Under the pieces are notes generated by a model, which worked only from the letters and a program-made list of their open reading frames with translations, searched no databases and was not told the origin of the DNA. The position numbers and the translations under genes are program-made. This document shows, in pieces, positions 1 through 11,660 of a DNA stretch of 64,000 nt (position 1 is the stretch's first letter; each line of letters opens with the position of its first letter). The DNA comes from Phorcus lineatus (Eukaryota > Mollusca > Gastropoda > Trochida > Trochidae): assembly GCA_921293015.1 (NCBI GenBank), contig OV121091.1, forward strand, positions 29,868,839 to 29,932,838, written 5' to 3'.

Positions 1-271
1 ATTTAACTAATCTACATGTAAATGGGACGCAGAGTTTCCACTTCTTGAGACTTATATGGCCGTTTTTCGTTTAATAATGAAAACCAGAAAACATACCCAT
101 TTTTGGCATTTTAGAGAGAAAGATGTAAATTTTCAAAGTTTATTTGAACTTCATCATTTTTATATGATATTTTGTTTCTTATATAAACGTCATACAAAAT
201 TTATAAAGCATACTTTGTTACCCATTTCAGCTACGCATGTAATGTTAAGTGTTCAAATGTTTCACAATAAT
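1..271. repeat. Dispersed repeat, copy A (cut by window edge)
   Basis: This stretch aligns by eye with 45101-45340 on the same strand. Shared blocks include atttaactaat, atgggacgc, atatggccgtt, ttttggcatt, agagaaagat, atttgaactt and atacaaaatt, in the same order and with similar spacing. The copies are diverged, with many substitutions and small indels, so the element is old. No coding capacity is convincing; the small open frame inside looks incidental. The family is unknown, and the left end may lie outside the window. Confidence 0.6.
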
Positions 272-1690
272 CCTTGACGTCATCTTGGGCTTCAGAATTT
301 GGAACAAACCTGTTATCATGAATTATTTATTACGTTCTGTCTGCTCTTGGAGTTTTGAAATTTACGAAAGTCACGAAGTATACGTGATCTTTTCATAAAT
401 GCCAGTTATGCGAAACAAACATTGTTATCTATTCTAAATAAGTAGAACAATAAAAAGTTTCGCAGAGTTTGCAAATAACAAACACGTTAGAGCATAGTTT
501 TAAGAGAACGTTGGTCACGGTACAAAAACCGGATATATGTTCATTGAAAAACGTATTTACATAAATTTTAGGCATTTAGATGAGAATCAGTACCATTATT
601 TCCGTAGTAAGTCAGAACCTTTGTGTTTAGACGGAGATGAAAATGTGCAAAAGGAGCAAGCATTTGAACAACTACCACATAACTAATCATTTACTGGAAA
701 GAAATGACAAATACAGTTCCGTACAAAAGGTTATGGAGTCAAGACATTTTGAACTACTTGTTCCTATAAATAAAGCTTTTCTTGATGTAAAAAAATGCTT
801 TTCGGAGAACAAAATAACTACCCTTTTCAACTAGTCAGTATGTTGAATTTTTTTAGGTCCCAATGGATTACATGTTTTTTAACGGAATAATCAATCAGTA
901 ATAATTAAAATCTAAGAAAACACCTTAATCAGTTCTCTCTATACTAAACAATTCGTAATTTGAACTTTAAGTTTGAAACACTACCAAAAAACGAACCATC
1001 TTGCTGAGAACTTACTGTCAAAAGACTGATGTAAATATCTCTGTGTCCTAACATGTTTACATACGTTTATTTTATCGTTAGAGATCGAGAAATTAAAATC
1101 ATTTAAGACAATATCCACCATCGTTTGTCCTTGAAACAATTTAGACAAGTCAATGACTGTTTTGTTTTGATTTGTAAATATTATGTTCTTCTTACCTGTT
1201 GTTGTTAATCTTTTAAAATAGATAATGTTATATATTTCATTATTCTTTGAAAAGGTTATCATTTTTAACGTTATTAATATATAGAAATTTGAAATATTAT
1301 ATTTACGACATGAGTGCCTAACTATATTAGCAATTCGAGAGCGAGAGCGAGGGATATACTGTTATTTAGACACTTTCTCTAGGAAAGGCTAACTGTAAAT
1401 TAATTCATTGTCCTCGAATGACAGTTGTTGCAAATAAATTGGTGATTGGTAATAAAATGAAAGGTTAGGAACCGTAAGTAACACATGTATGTTTTGGAAA
1501 AAACTTATCTCTTACGCACACAAATAGATGTGTATCTATCACCTATTACCATTTACCACCTTGCGGAGAACAAAGCAGCCTTCCTTTCATTTTTTTCTAT
1601 TAGAATTAGCTTAAACTTGTCAGGAAGTCAATTTCAAATATTGTATTTTAAGACTTTAAACAACTATTAAATCTGATCTAGAGAACTCAC
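272..1690. other. AT-rich non-coding stretch
   Basis: I see no exon, RNA gene or clear repeat here. Short open frames on both strands lack domain resemblance and splice signals. Since the ion-channel exon at 1691-1819 reads leftward and ends in a donor site, this stretch is probably its downstream intron. Confidence 0.5.
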
Positions 1691-1819
1691 AGACTGAATC
1701 TGTCCGTCCATGGTTGGTTCTCGCCATCTCGCTCTGACTATCACATCAGCCGTATACTGTTCTTTGAGCGTATCAATCTCCCCGACCTTGAAGAACTGGA
1801 CGCATACCTGTACCTTCAC
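1691..1819 (-). CDS. Cys-loop ligand-gated ion channel, ligand-binding domain exon
   Basis: A 43-codon internal exon, phase 0 at both ends. It encodes the start of a pentameric ligand-gated channel ligand-binding domain. The core reads FFKVGEIDTLKEQYTADV followed by ARWREP: the first beta strand, its turn, and the strand carrying the conserved Trp and Arg seen in invertebrate Cys-loop channels with a GEIDT-type start. The donor (CAGTCT then gtgagt) is at 1690. The nearest in-frame acceptor (tgcag then GTGAAGG) is at 1820-1824; a second possible acceptor six codons in (tacag then GTATGC) would give a shorter exon. The product would be a subunit of a membrane channel opened by a small ligand. 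Which ligand, and anion or cation selectivity, cannot be told from this exon. The Cys loop and the four membrane helices would lie in exons to the left of the window. The exon's first 20 bases match the unit of the adjoining minisatellite. Confidence 0.8.
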
Positions 1820-2690
1820 CTGCAACACAATCAGACAATATACCTGTACCATCACCTGAAACACAAACAGACATTATATTTTTATCTTCACCTGAAACAC
1901 AAACATATATTTCACCAGTACCTTCACCTAAAACACAATCAGACAATATACCCGTACCTTCACCCGAAACACAATCAGACAATATACCTGTACCTTCACC
2001 TGCAACACAATCAGACAATATACCCGTACCTTCACCTGCAACACAATCAGACAATATACCTGTACCTTCACCTGCAACACAATCAGACTATATACCCGTA
2101 CCTTCACCTAAAACACAATCAGACAATATACCTGTACCTTCACCTGAAACACAATCAGACAATATACCTGTACCTTCACCTGCAACACAATCAGACTATA
2201 TACCCGTACCTTCACCCGAAACACAATCAGACTATATACCCGTACCTTCACCCGAAACACAATCAGACTATATACCCGTACCTTCACCTGCAACACAATC
2301 AGACAATATACCTGTACCATCACCTGAAACACAAACAGACATTATATTTTTATCTTCACCTGAAACACAATCAGACTATATACCCGTACCTTCACCCGAA
2401 ACACAATCAGACTATATACCCGTACCTTCACCCGAAACACAATCAGACTATATACCCGTACCTTCACCCGAAACACAATCAAACATTATACCATGTACTT
2501 TCAACTAAAACATAGTCAGATAACATAGCCGTACCTTCACCTGAATCACAAAAAGACATTATATCCTTTACCTTCACCTAAAACACAATCTAACCATACA
2601 CAGTACCTGTATCTTCACCTAAAACACAATAAGACATTGTACCTGTACCTCCACCTGAAACACAATCCTACATTATACCTGTACCTTCAC
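1804..2690. repeat. 36-bp minisatellite fused to an exon's 3' splice site
   Basis: Nineteen units of exactly 36 bp run from 1804 to 2487 without a single length change. About five degraded units follow, to roughly 2690. On the plus strand the unit reads ataccygtaccttcaccy, then g/a-aa or gca, then acacaatcagac and a/t-at. Variation sits at a few positions: cct/ccc, gaa/gca/aaa and aat/tat. One two-unit block (1840-1911) recurs with minor change at 2308-2379, 13 units away, so expansion copied multi-unit blocks. On the minus strand each unit carries a pyrimidine-rich run ending in g-t-t-g/t-c-a-g followed by GTGAAGGTACAGGTAT, the same sequence as the acceptor and first bases of the ion-channel exon at 1691-1819. 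The array also overlaps that exon by 16 bp. On the plus strand the units form one uninterrupted reading frame of a 12-residue repeat (VPSPxTQSDNIP type). Confidence 0.95.
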
Positions 2691-2699
2691 ATTACCTTA

Positions 2700-5600
2700 C
2701 ATCACATAACTATTCAACTCAATAGAATGCAAACAATATCAAATATTAAAAAAAACGACCCAAACAAACGCAAGAGATCAACGCAAGTCCATCACAAAGT
2801 ACAAATGGGGACATAGATGTGTAAATATGCCATGTCATATTAATTCTAAGTGGTACAGCGACGTAACACGTTGTATGACACTTGAGTAACACTGCTTTAC
2901 CAAATATTAATAGCACAGAACGAGTATAGAGAAACTGTGAATACCATTTCCTGTTGCAAAAACGTCTTCCTTAAAAACATGGACGCCATCGGTCTTCTGA
3001 AATTACATCGATTACCAACAAGCTTGCAGCATACAGCAATATTGACATACATACTTGTATCTAATCGTTGCTGACATTATTTGCTCATTACAGAAGCAAT
3101 GGTCAATTAACACGCTCCTTTATTGGAGAGCTATCTTGTCGCCTCGGAACAAATAAGAAGATATAGTAATCTATTGACCTTTTACAGGCTTTGGAATGTG
3201 AATTAGGCAACACTTGTAGTAATTGGTCCCTGTATAACATAAATAATATTAGGCAGTCTGTCTTCAGCCTCCTGCACTCCATTCACCTCGAGAGGGTGCA
3301 CTATAGAAGAGTAGTTGTCTTTAAACAATCGGACATCAATTGTCTTGTTTCAAGTGTGAGTTACTATGGTAACATGAAGCATGACGGTGGTTAAGTGAAA
3401 GACAAACATGATAAAAAAAACGTAAATGCAGGAAGGTCTCCAAGGAATCAAGGCACGAATTTCAACCATCAAAATAGACCTATATGGCAAACACTTAAAG
3501 GCAGGGACGTATCCAAAGAATCAAGATACGTATTTCAACCATCAACAGACAGATAATTACCACACGCACACTCAGGAATCAAGACAGGTCTTTCAAGAAG
3601 ATCCAGGATTTGAATATCGAATACATTCTCTCCCAAATCAACGTATTACAAGCATCATCATTTAAGACAATTATTTTTTATGACAAAATCTGAAAGCAGT
3701 AACGTTGTCAAAGCAAAAGAAGCAACAACTGAAATATTCATTTGAATTGCAATGACGTTAATTTGGTAACATGTTTTGGAAATTGTATGACATGAACATT
3801 CTGTTAAGTGTGATAAACCTCGAGCTGTAATCAAACCTTAGCATGAACGAAATTTTAAGATGTCTGAAAAGACAGCGTATTTCAGTTAACGGATAAAAAT
3901 ACAATTATGATATTAAAACGTTATGTGAGTCTTTTGAATTAACGCCAGACATATGGATTCCATTCTTACACATTCATCAAATGGAAAAAATGATATTGAA
4001 CATTATACAATAAACATAGCTAGTTGAATATAATGTAAGAGTAGAGCTCTCTTTTGAGACTATAAAATCTACATGATAGTTAACACATGTGAGAGTTGAG
4101 ACCTATCTACCAATCGACAGCCTGAAAATGTTTTGGCACCAGGCGTTGTCAGGGCCACAAGACTTCCAGAATTAGTCGTAGGCGGTAGCTATATTGAGTA
4201 CCAGTCGCGGAACCGTTATGCTTGATTGATTCTACATTGAGCAAGCAATTCTGTTTCTGATGTATTTCTCTATACTTATGCGTCCTACGAGAGCAATGCT
4301 TCTATTGCGATGGAAGTCTAATAAAGCTGCGGTTAGATAGCGTTATATAGGTTGTGTATCAGAGTACATGTACACATGGAAGCGATAGAGAGTAAATGAA
4401 CGTGGTCTGGCGTGAGTGGAACCAGTTAGGATCATGCTGCAAGGTTGTTCCATGCCAGCAGGGAGTCGCACATTTACCATTTGCTGTGCATACTCTACAC
4501 AGGCTTACAATCAGCTTTACCGCAACGTCAAAACTGGGGTGAACCTTTCTGTAAGACCTGGTGTTGTCTTACAGTTCCTACAGATTATCAGTGGCAAACT
4601 CACAATATTTGTGAATCTCCGAGGTTGTTTTGAAGTTCCAGTGGTGATTTGTACACGTGATGAAACTGAAACCACATGTAGTGCAGGTGCGCGAAATGAA
4701 TGAAACTAACACCCACAAGCCAATTTTCTGTGTAATGATGGTAATCTTAATCCCTTTAATTTAAATTCCTTAACACCCAATTATGCATTCCTTTGACCTC
4801 TTTCTATCTTAATGTAAATTTTACCACCTGTTTTTTTGTTTGTTATACAAAGTCTTCTCTTTTTTGACAAATTTAGATTTCTATTGCATGTTATGTATTG
4901 GACAATATTGCGTTGTTATGAGTAAGTATTACTGAAGTCCATATAGTCCATATGTTTACGTCTTTAAATTGATAAACAACAAAACCGATAATTTGTAAAT
5001 GTTAAAACTAGGATGACTGTAAAACTTACTTTTAAATAATAAACGTCTTGGGATACATAATGATATTCTTATGGTGCGCGTTGATGCACGATCGACCTCA
5101 ATTGAAGTACCCTCATTTTACGGAATGGCAAGTGTATCTTGAACGCATTTTGAACGTTTGTCAACATAAATTGAATATTCAGTCCATAATTTACATTTCC
5201 GTCGAAAATATGCCAGCAGATACATGGTGGCAAAGTATTTGCATGAGAAATTCCGGGATGTAACACAGACAAATTGTGCGTCAGATTTGGCGTCAGTATT
5301 CCATCATATGCAAACTTAAAAATAATTCAGGGCTACTTACGATGATCTCCAATATTGATACGAGAGGATAGAATAGAGCCTTATGGGGTTTAATATGCGC
5401 ATGTCTTTGAGGGTGGAGGAAAAGACATGCATAAATGGTTCTCCGCAGTGTCCAGTATATATCCCAGGGAAGGATCAGTACTATTATGTGAGTGGAGGAT
5501 GGACCTCATTAACACTCGTGAAAAAGTTCAATGGACTTCGGTAGCTAAAGGAGATTCTTGACAGGGTTGTTATCCTACATTTTTAAAACCAATGTTATTA

Positions 5601-7102
5601 AGCGGAAATAAAAACGTCAGGAGGGATAAAAAATCTCAGATGATAGCCCAGACCTACGAAGCACCTCGATGCTTGTCAGATAGCACGGAATGTCCGCAAC
5701 CATGTTAAAGTTCAAGTAAGAGAGAAGCGCCTTTTTGTGATTCATTCAAAGCTAATTTCATTTCAAGTGAAGCAAACGGTCTAATGGTTGGTCTTATTCT
5801 GAAATATAGGCCTTGGTTGTTTAAGAATATTGATAAAAGACGCAAAATTTATGCATCGGCTGACAGCCACAGTCATAACATCGCATGACCTCTGCATTTT
5901 TAATTGAAATCAGAACGTCAGAGAAATCTCCTTGTTCATAATGCAACACGCTGCCAAAGGTGCTTAAAAGTACCAATGTCCACATAACACCATTTTGGCA
6001 TAATCTACACTCAGTATTGAGTGATAAAGGGAGTAAATGTAATTTCAATGAGGACTATGAAAGATTGCATGAATTAAGACCAAGGCCGCCAAAACTTGCT
6101 AATTGTTTTCAGTAATCAGTTCAGCAACTTTATCTGCAGATAAACCCCATCGAGGCCATACATAAAATCGAGTTCTCTGAGATCTCTAAAACAATGTTTA
6201 CATAAGTGTTTATATGTATGCAAATGGTTAACATTACTCTTTGAACGTTATTTACCAAAATTGTAAAAAAAAATCATGCATCTCGTATTGTATTTATGAT
6301 GTATTTAATTTTGGGCCTCTGAAATGAATCAACAGGGTGACGTTTGTTTTGCGGTTTCTGTATATTACCCAAAATCCATAAAAGTGCCAATATCAACATC
6401 AAGATTTTAGATATCTACTGCCAGTGGTTTTGATTGTTAAAATTCTATAAGTATATGATCGAATCCATAATGCCAAAGCCATAACGAACATAACCGGCTA
6501 ATGAGTTAATGTGTTGATAATTTAAAAACATGCGTTTCATGAAAATATCTTCGTGAAAGATATTCCATACCTGAAATTAGATAGCCAAAATTGCAAATGA
6601 TATTCACTGATCAGAGACATTTCATTATTAGAAATAATTGTATTTCATTGGTTGGCATTTCGACTTCTATGCATTTAAAAACAGTTATCAAACACGACGC
6701 CAGGACATCACCTGATAATGTTAACTAAGAAAATCTGTTTAGCGTAACAAAAAGCGCTATAAAATACCAAGAAATTAAATTAAAGATATCAATAAAATAT
6801 ATGCGGTATACTGTAATGATAAGGTCATACATGTATGATATACTTGAATAAATATTTCATTAGAAATCAATACGCAGCCGTTCCCAGCCAAATAGTTCGA
6901 AATGTCCTTGTTCATGTCAAGTGAAAGTTAAGCATTTACTTCATGTCAACCCACGTATTTTCATCATTGCATGTGCATATACATGGAATACTAATCTCAG
7001 TTTTGTCTTATACAAAGTTAAAACAATAATCACACATCCATCGATACATTCAATATCAATCCAATTTCATAATACAACGCTGTATGAACACGGTCATCAG
7101 GA

Positions 7103-7104
<2 letters not shown>
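2700..7104. other. Non-coding stretch, no recognisable gene
   Basis: Nothing here resembles a known gene. A short imperfect duplication lies near 3434-3545: two copies of a segment containing aatcaag and atttcaaccatca, about 76 bp apart. The open frame near 4416-4703 sits in slightly less AT-rich sequence and has several cysteines, but it shows no domain I recognise and no convincing splice sites. The stretch is probably intron of the upstream part of the ion-channel gene, or intergenic. Confidence 0.45.

Positions 7105-7187
<83 letters not shown>
7105..7187. repeat. (AT)n microsatellite, about 41 repeats
   Basis: An almost pure AT dinucleotide run of 83 bp. Open frames through it, such as poly Ile-Tyr, are artefacts of the repeat. 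It is followed directly by two direct repeats at 7193-7260. Confidence 0.97.
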
Positions 7188-7191
<4 letters not shown>

Positions 7192-7192
7192 T

Positions 7193-7260
7193 ATATTGTA
7201 CCATACACAAAGCAATCTGTATATATATAATATTGTACCATAAACAAAGCAATCTGTATA
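7193..7260. repeat. Two 31-bp direct repeats next to the AT run
   Basis: Copies at 7193-7223 and 7230-7260 share tattgtaccata, one a/c difference, then acaaagcaatctgtata. Each is bordered by AT-rich sequence, so the pair probably arose by slippage or duplication of the AT-run edge. Confidence 0.85.
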
Positions 7261-7597
7261 CGAGAAGAGAACGAAGCAGGTATTTTGACAATGAATCACA
7301 ACATGAATACATACATCACTGGAATAACTCTAAGCTCAAAGATTATCCAACAATAATATAGGATACTGTATTTCGTTCAATAGAAATAAAAGATTGTATG
7401 TACATATCAATCGGTATATGGAGACGTGTACACCAAGCTCATTCCCCAGTCGAGGAATGCACCTATTCTCGTGTATTCACTATATGAGCCCTGCTCCAGA
7501 TATCTCTCGGTCAAGGTCGAGTGTATGCTGTATGCAGAGCGTTCCTGCAGTACTGGTGCATTCCTCTCATATCTCACTGACAGCGTGTAGCGGTATA

Positions 7598-7800
7598 TTG
7601 AGATTAATGTATGTGACACATGCCACCATATGCAGTGACGAAGGGTAACATATTTCTGTTTATTGGTTTTAACATGGAAATAAAGTGGTTATTAAACATT
7701 TACAAACACCCCTTACAATTCTGAGTGTGTTGTTGAAGAGTTGAGATCGATATGTGACATATGCCTACATGTGTAGTGATGGAGGGGAACTCATTTTTGC
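7598..7800. repeat. Diverged duplication, spacing about 143 bp
   Basis: The segment starting at 7598 (ttgagatt, then atgtgacacatgcc, gcagtgacgaagggtaac) recurs at 7741-7798 as ttgagatc, atgtgacatatgcc, gtagtgatggaggggaac. Identity by eye is about 75-80%. It shows no coding signal. Confidence 0.65.
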
Positions 7801-9406
7801 ATATTATATATACGTGTATTAATGGAGAAAGTCGATATCTAGAATTTATAAACCTATAGTTTTGTTTGAAAGAAAATTGCATAATCCCAATCTGAATTTT
7901 TTCCATGTTTAAAGTCTGTGACCAAGGAAATTTATTTGTGAATACTTGATACCGACAAAAGTGTATCAGACAAAACAATAATTTGTAAACTCCACACAGT
8001 TCCCTCCATCGGTCACCCAGGAGCATTTCTCAATTCAAATATATTTTAATTAACTGCCATTGTGTCTTTATGTGAAATAAAAAACGCATAACAAATACCA
8101 AGTATTGACAGTTTGCGACCTGTTAGTCTAGTGTTTGAATCCTACCTTTTCAGTGCAGGCTAAGGGAATATATTGCAACCTGATCCGTTAACAATAGTAA
8201 AAGCTAAAAAGCTGGAATTTTAAGCAAAAGTTCTCAACGGCAGACAAAAGCGTGATAAAAGGGATTGGTGAATGGCCCGCAACACCAATGAGCGCGTAGA
8301 AGTTAGATCGTCTTATATGTTAATCAAAAGCTGGTAATTTCAGTACGAATTTTGCCCTATGAAAAGACAAAGAGGTGATACAGTGTCGGAACATATGGCC
8401 AAAAGGACATAGTCCGTACATGCAGGGCAGGGTATAAACAAGTGGAATTCTTTGAATCTCTTTATGTCAGTTATAACAGCGTTTAATACATCTTTGGACA
8501 CAAATCTGAAACGTACCTCTTCTACACTTAATCTCAGCTGATTCAATACTCAATGACAATATTGAAGTTGTTTATGCAACACATGCGCGAATTCTAAAGC
8601 TTTACCAATATGACTTCATCTGAAAGGTCTTATTACAAAAGAAAACTTATATGAAAGAACTGATCATAAAGAATGCACAGAGGTTTGACCATATGTCAAG
8701 TATCTAGAGCCTACCATTATAAAATCAAAAGTTATTGACAAGGATAGACAGATTGACATTTGAAAAGCCATATAACAAATATTCTCCCATTCGATGTTAA
8801 AACAAATATAAGAACTGTTTGTTCTGTAATTCATCTTTCATGATTTATATTATACTTAAGGTATTTTTAGATTTGCATATGAAACAAGAAGACATAATCA
8901 TCAACATCGATATCCCCTGCCAGATTGGCTCTCCTTATCCTCACGGCCTTTCACAAATGTCCCAAATTTGAGTAAAACGCGGAACACGTCTCCGGAAAAA
9001 CAATTGTGTGACAATATTACCTAATGTAGAACAATTGATTCCCTATATACACAGCTCCTATACAGAATAGATATATTGGCTTTTAACTCATGTCTTTCAT
9101 GATCGAATACTTGCATATGAAGTAAGAGGTCTATGACATGCACTAAATAATTAATGAAATACAAGTATGACCTGCTTATTACAGTTTGCCTATTCGAGAC
9201 TACTGTTTTTGAGTGTCTTTCCCGCAAATCTTTGTAAGGGGTAAGCCTTTATGAAAACCACATATAGTGACTTTTTACCAGACACTAACACATTCATTTT
9301 GTACCTGCTTTCAAATCACTACATTTACATTATCATTCACATTACCAATACAATCCGAACACCCCTTTTCTTCTACCACCCAAATTAAACATACATGTAA
9401 ATAGAG
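7801..9406. other. Non-coding stretch
   Basis: I see no repeat, RNA gene or dependable exon. A minus-strand open frame at 8340-8546 contains an IPCPAC motif that faintly resembles zinc-binding segments of some invertebrate proteins. It has no flanking splice signals that I trust, so it is not called. Confidence 0.4.
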
Positions 9407-9519
9407 ATTATTACCCTAGGAAGTGTGTCATATGACTTTTACGAAACGAGTGTCAGGGTTATACGCAAATTCGCACGAGTTTCGTAAAAGTCATATGACA
9501 AACTTCCGAGCGTAATAAT
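9407..9519. repeat. Long hairpin (41-bp arms, 31-bp loop)
   Basis: The left arm 9407-9447 and right arm 9479-9519 are reverse complements with three mismatches. The inner 21 bp (gtcatatgacttttacgaaac) match perfectly. The loop is 31 bp. The structure looks like a foldback or miniature inverted-repeat element. No transposase or clear target duplication was found, so the family is unknown. Confidence 0.9.
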
Positions 9520-9603
9520 TTCTTTATTACCGATTCCTTTCAATCTAAAAAGCATGGATTTAGTCAGAAAACGGTCTGTTTCCCTTGCGACGGCCCGCTA
9601 TAG

Positions 9604-9634
9604 TGACGTCATGAACAATAGTTTAATGACGTCA
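9604..9634. promoter_or_regulatory. Two CRE-type palindromes, 23 bp apart
   Basis: TGACGTCA, the consensus for CREB/ATF factors, occurs at 9604-9611 and again at 9627-9634. The surrounding 9560-9680 is richer in CpG than its flanks. No exon is seen nearby, so the pair may be a piece of a repeat rather than a working regulatory site. Confidence 0.35.
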
Positions 9635-9639
9635 CAGAC

Positions 9640-10157
9640 GACGAAATGCGGTTACTCGCGCTGAATCAATCGTTGCTAGGCAAAACCGATATGTGCACAT
9701 GTGCTCATATTGAACATATGTCACCACTTATGATTAACCATATGGGTAATAAACAGTGACATTATGCAATTAGACAATATGCAGGTGACCAGTTGATTTT
9801 ATGTTTATAGTTTGTTTATTAATTGTGGTTCATACAAGAACATTTTGCTTACTTGAATTCAGACCTAAACGGATCTGCACCTTGCCATGTTCTTGTCTTT
9901 GGGAGTAGGTAAATGCATTTACAAATCTAATTCTCCATCCAACGTAGATGACATGCTTAAATGTAGAGATACATTGTAACGAATAGTGTCTGAAGGAAAG
10001 ATAAAGACGGTTTACGGATGGACACCATGCCGCGTCCGTATTTAGATGGCAATTACGACCAAATCTACTAACTTTAAAAGTCGTCTAAAGGATAATGACT
10101 GCCACATGTTTGGGACACAGGCACCAGGTTTAAATTATACTTATAAATATACATATA
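9640..10157. other. Non-coding flank of the Tc1-like transposon
   Basis: I see nothing recognisable in it. Its last two bases, TA at 10156-10157, are the left target duplication of the transposon. Confidence 0.5.
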
Positions 10158-10181
10158 CTATCCCCAAAAAGTAACGCATAG
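10158..10181 (+). repeat. Left terminal inverted repeat of the Tc1-like element
   Basis: It pairs with 11661-11684 at 21 of 24 positions. It would be the transposase recognition end, next to the TA at 10156-10157. Confidence 0.92.
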
Positions 10182-10481
10182 GTGATTTTTCATAATTGAA
10201 ATCGAAATATTTTTATTTGTATTATTTTTATTGTCCAAAAAAGTAATGATATTGATGATACTGACAAGTTGCTTTCGTTTTCTTTTCCAAAAATGGATCT
10301 TACATGGAAATGTTGACTTTGGTGAACATTTTAAGGGTAAATCAAAAACGCTTCGCCACAACGCAACACGTGCAATTACGCACGTGAAAGTTTTGTGGAA
10401 AATGCATGCAGTGTGTGGCTATAAAAAGGGATGCCACATTCGGATTTGCCACTTGTTTGGAGATTGATTGTAAGACACTCC

Positions 10482-11492
10482 ATGGTGGCACGTCTTGACG
10501 CTATAACAAGAAACATCGCCATCGGAAGACTTCAAGCTGGAGAGTCCCAATGTTCGGTGACAGGACGTTTCCACGTTAGCCAGAGCACCATTTCAAGACT
10601 TTTCGACAGGTTCTTTCAGACCAACACGACAAATGACAGTCCCCGTTCAGGCAGGCCATGTGTCACCACACCAGCTCAAGATCGCTACATCCGGGGCATC
10701 CATTTGCGTTATCGCACAACTACTGCCGAAAGTACTGCAGGCAACATACCAGAACTGAGAAGAATTTCAAGCCAGACTGTAGGGAACAGCTTGAGGGAGG
10801 ATGGATTGAGAGCCAGGAGACCCTACGTTGTCAACGTTCCACGTCGTCAACACCGTGCCAATCGACTTCGTTGGTGTAACACAGTTGGTGTTTGGAATCT
10901 TCGCAACTAGCGCCTAGTTTGGTTCGGTGATGAATCCAGGTTCCTATTGCGGAGGCGAGATGGCAGAAACCGTGTTTAATGGCGTCGGAACGAACGTTTT
11001 GCCGCTTACTGTGTTCTTGAGGTGGACAAATTTGGTGGAAGCAGCGTTATGATGTGGGCGGCGATATTGTACACTGGTCGCACCAATTTAATCCACGTTC
11101 ATGGAAATTTGACGGTCGTACGCTACAGAGACAACATCCTACAGCCACACCCCCTGCCCGTTATTGACGTCCAATGTGAACTGTTCCAGCAGGACAACGC
11201 CAGGCCACATGCTGGACGAGTCACTGGAGATTTCCTCGCCAGAAACAACATTAATAAGTTCCAATGGCCGTTTCGTTACCAAGATTTGAATGCAATTGAA
11301 CATCTTTGGGATGAACTTGATCGACGTCTTCTTCAGCGTCAACAACAGCCTCAAACTCTACAAGAACTGGCTCTATTTGTGCAGCAGGAGTGGCAGACGA
11401 TTCCAAAACCAACCATATAGCGTCTAATCCAGTCGATGCCAAGGCGGGTGAGAACTGTCATCAACGCACAAGGTGGCCACAACAGATGCTAA
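10482..11492 (+). pseudogene. Tc1-like transposase, interrupted by three stops
   Basis: The frame starts at ATG 10482 (MVARLDAITRN) and ends at TAA 11490-11492, 336 codons, the usual size for Tc1-type transposases. The N-terminal part is a helix-turn-helix DNA-binding region (GESQCSVTGRFHVSQSTISR), followed by a GRP linker (SPRSGRP). The catalytic part keeps the DDE pattern: first Asp in WFGDESRF, second in QQDNARPH, and Glu in NAIEHLWDEL. In-frame stops lie at 10908-10910, 10977-10979 and 11418-11420, so the gene cannot make a full enzyme. No frameshift is seen; the frame is the same throughout. The intact protein would cut and paste the element into TA sites in the nucleus. An earlier in-frame start at 10431 is less likely, because family members begin near MARLDA. 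Confidence 0.92.
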
Positions 11493-11660
11493 CTTTCTAC
11501 GGACGTCTGTGAAATATTGTGAAAGCCATATCTAATGTTTTTACGTAATTTCGTTAATTGATATTTCCTTAAATCTGATGTAAAAAATCACACTTGTAAC
11601 TTCATTTCCTTTCAATTTATATGCGTTTGAAAATACAACAATTTCTCCTAACAAATCTGG

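Noticed and set aside
4416-4703. 95-codon plus-strand open frame with several cysteines
   Set aside because: Two overlapping frames are equally open, no domain is recognisable, and no acceptor or donor fits the frame.
7030-7361. Open frames rich in Ile-Tyr on both strands
   Set aside because: They are translations of the AT microsatellite at 7105-7187.
8340-8546. Minus-strand open frame with an IPCPAC motif
   Set aside because: The likeness to zinc-binding segments rests on a handful of residues; there are no splice sites or neighbouring exons to support a gene.
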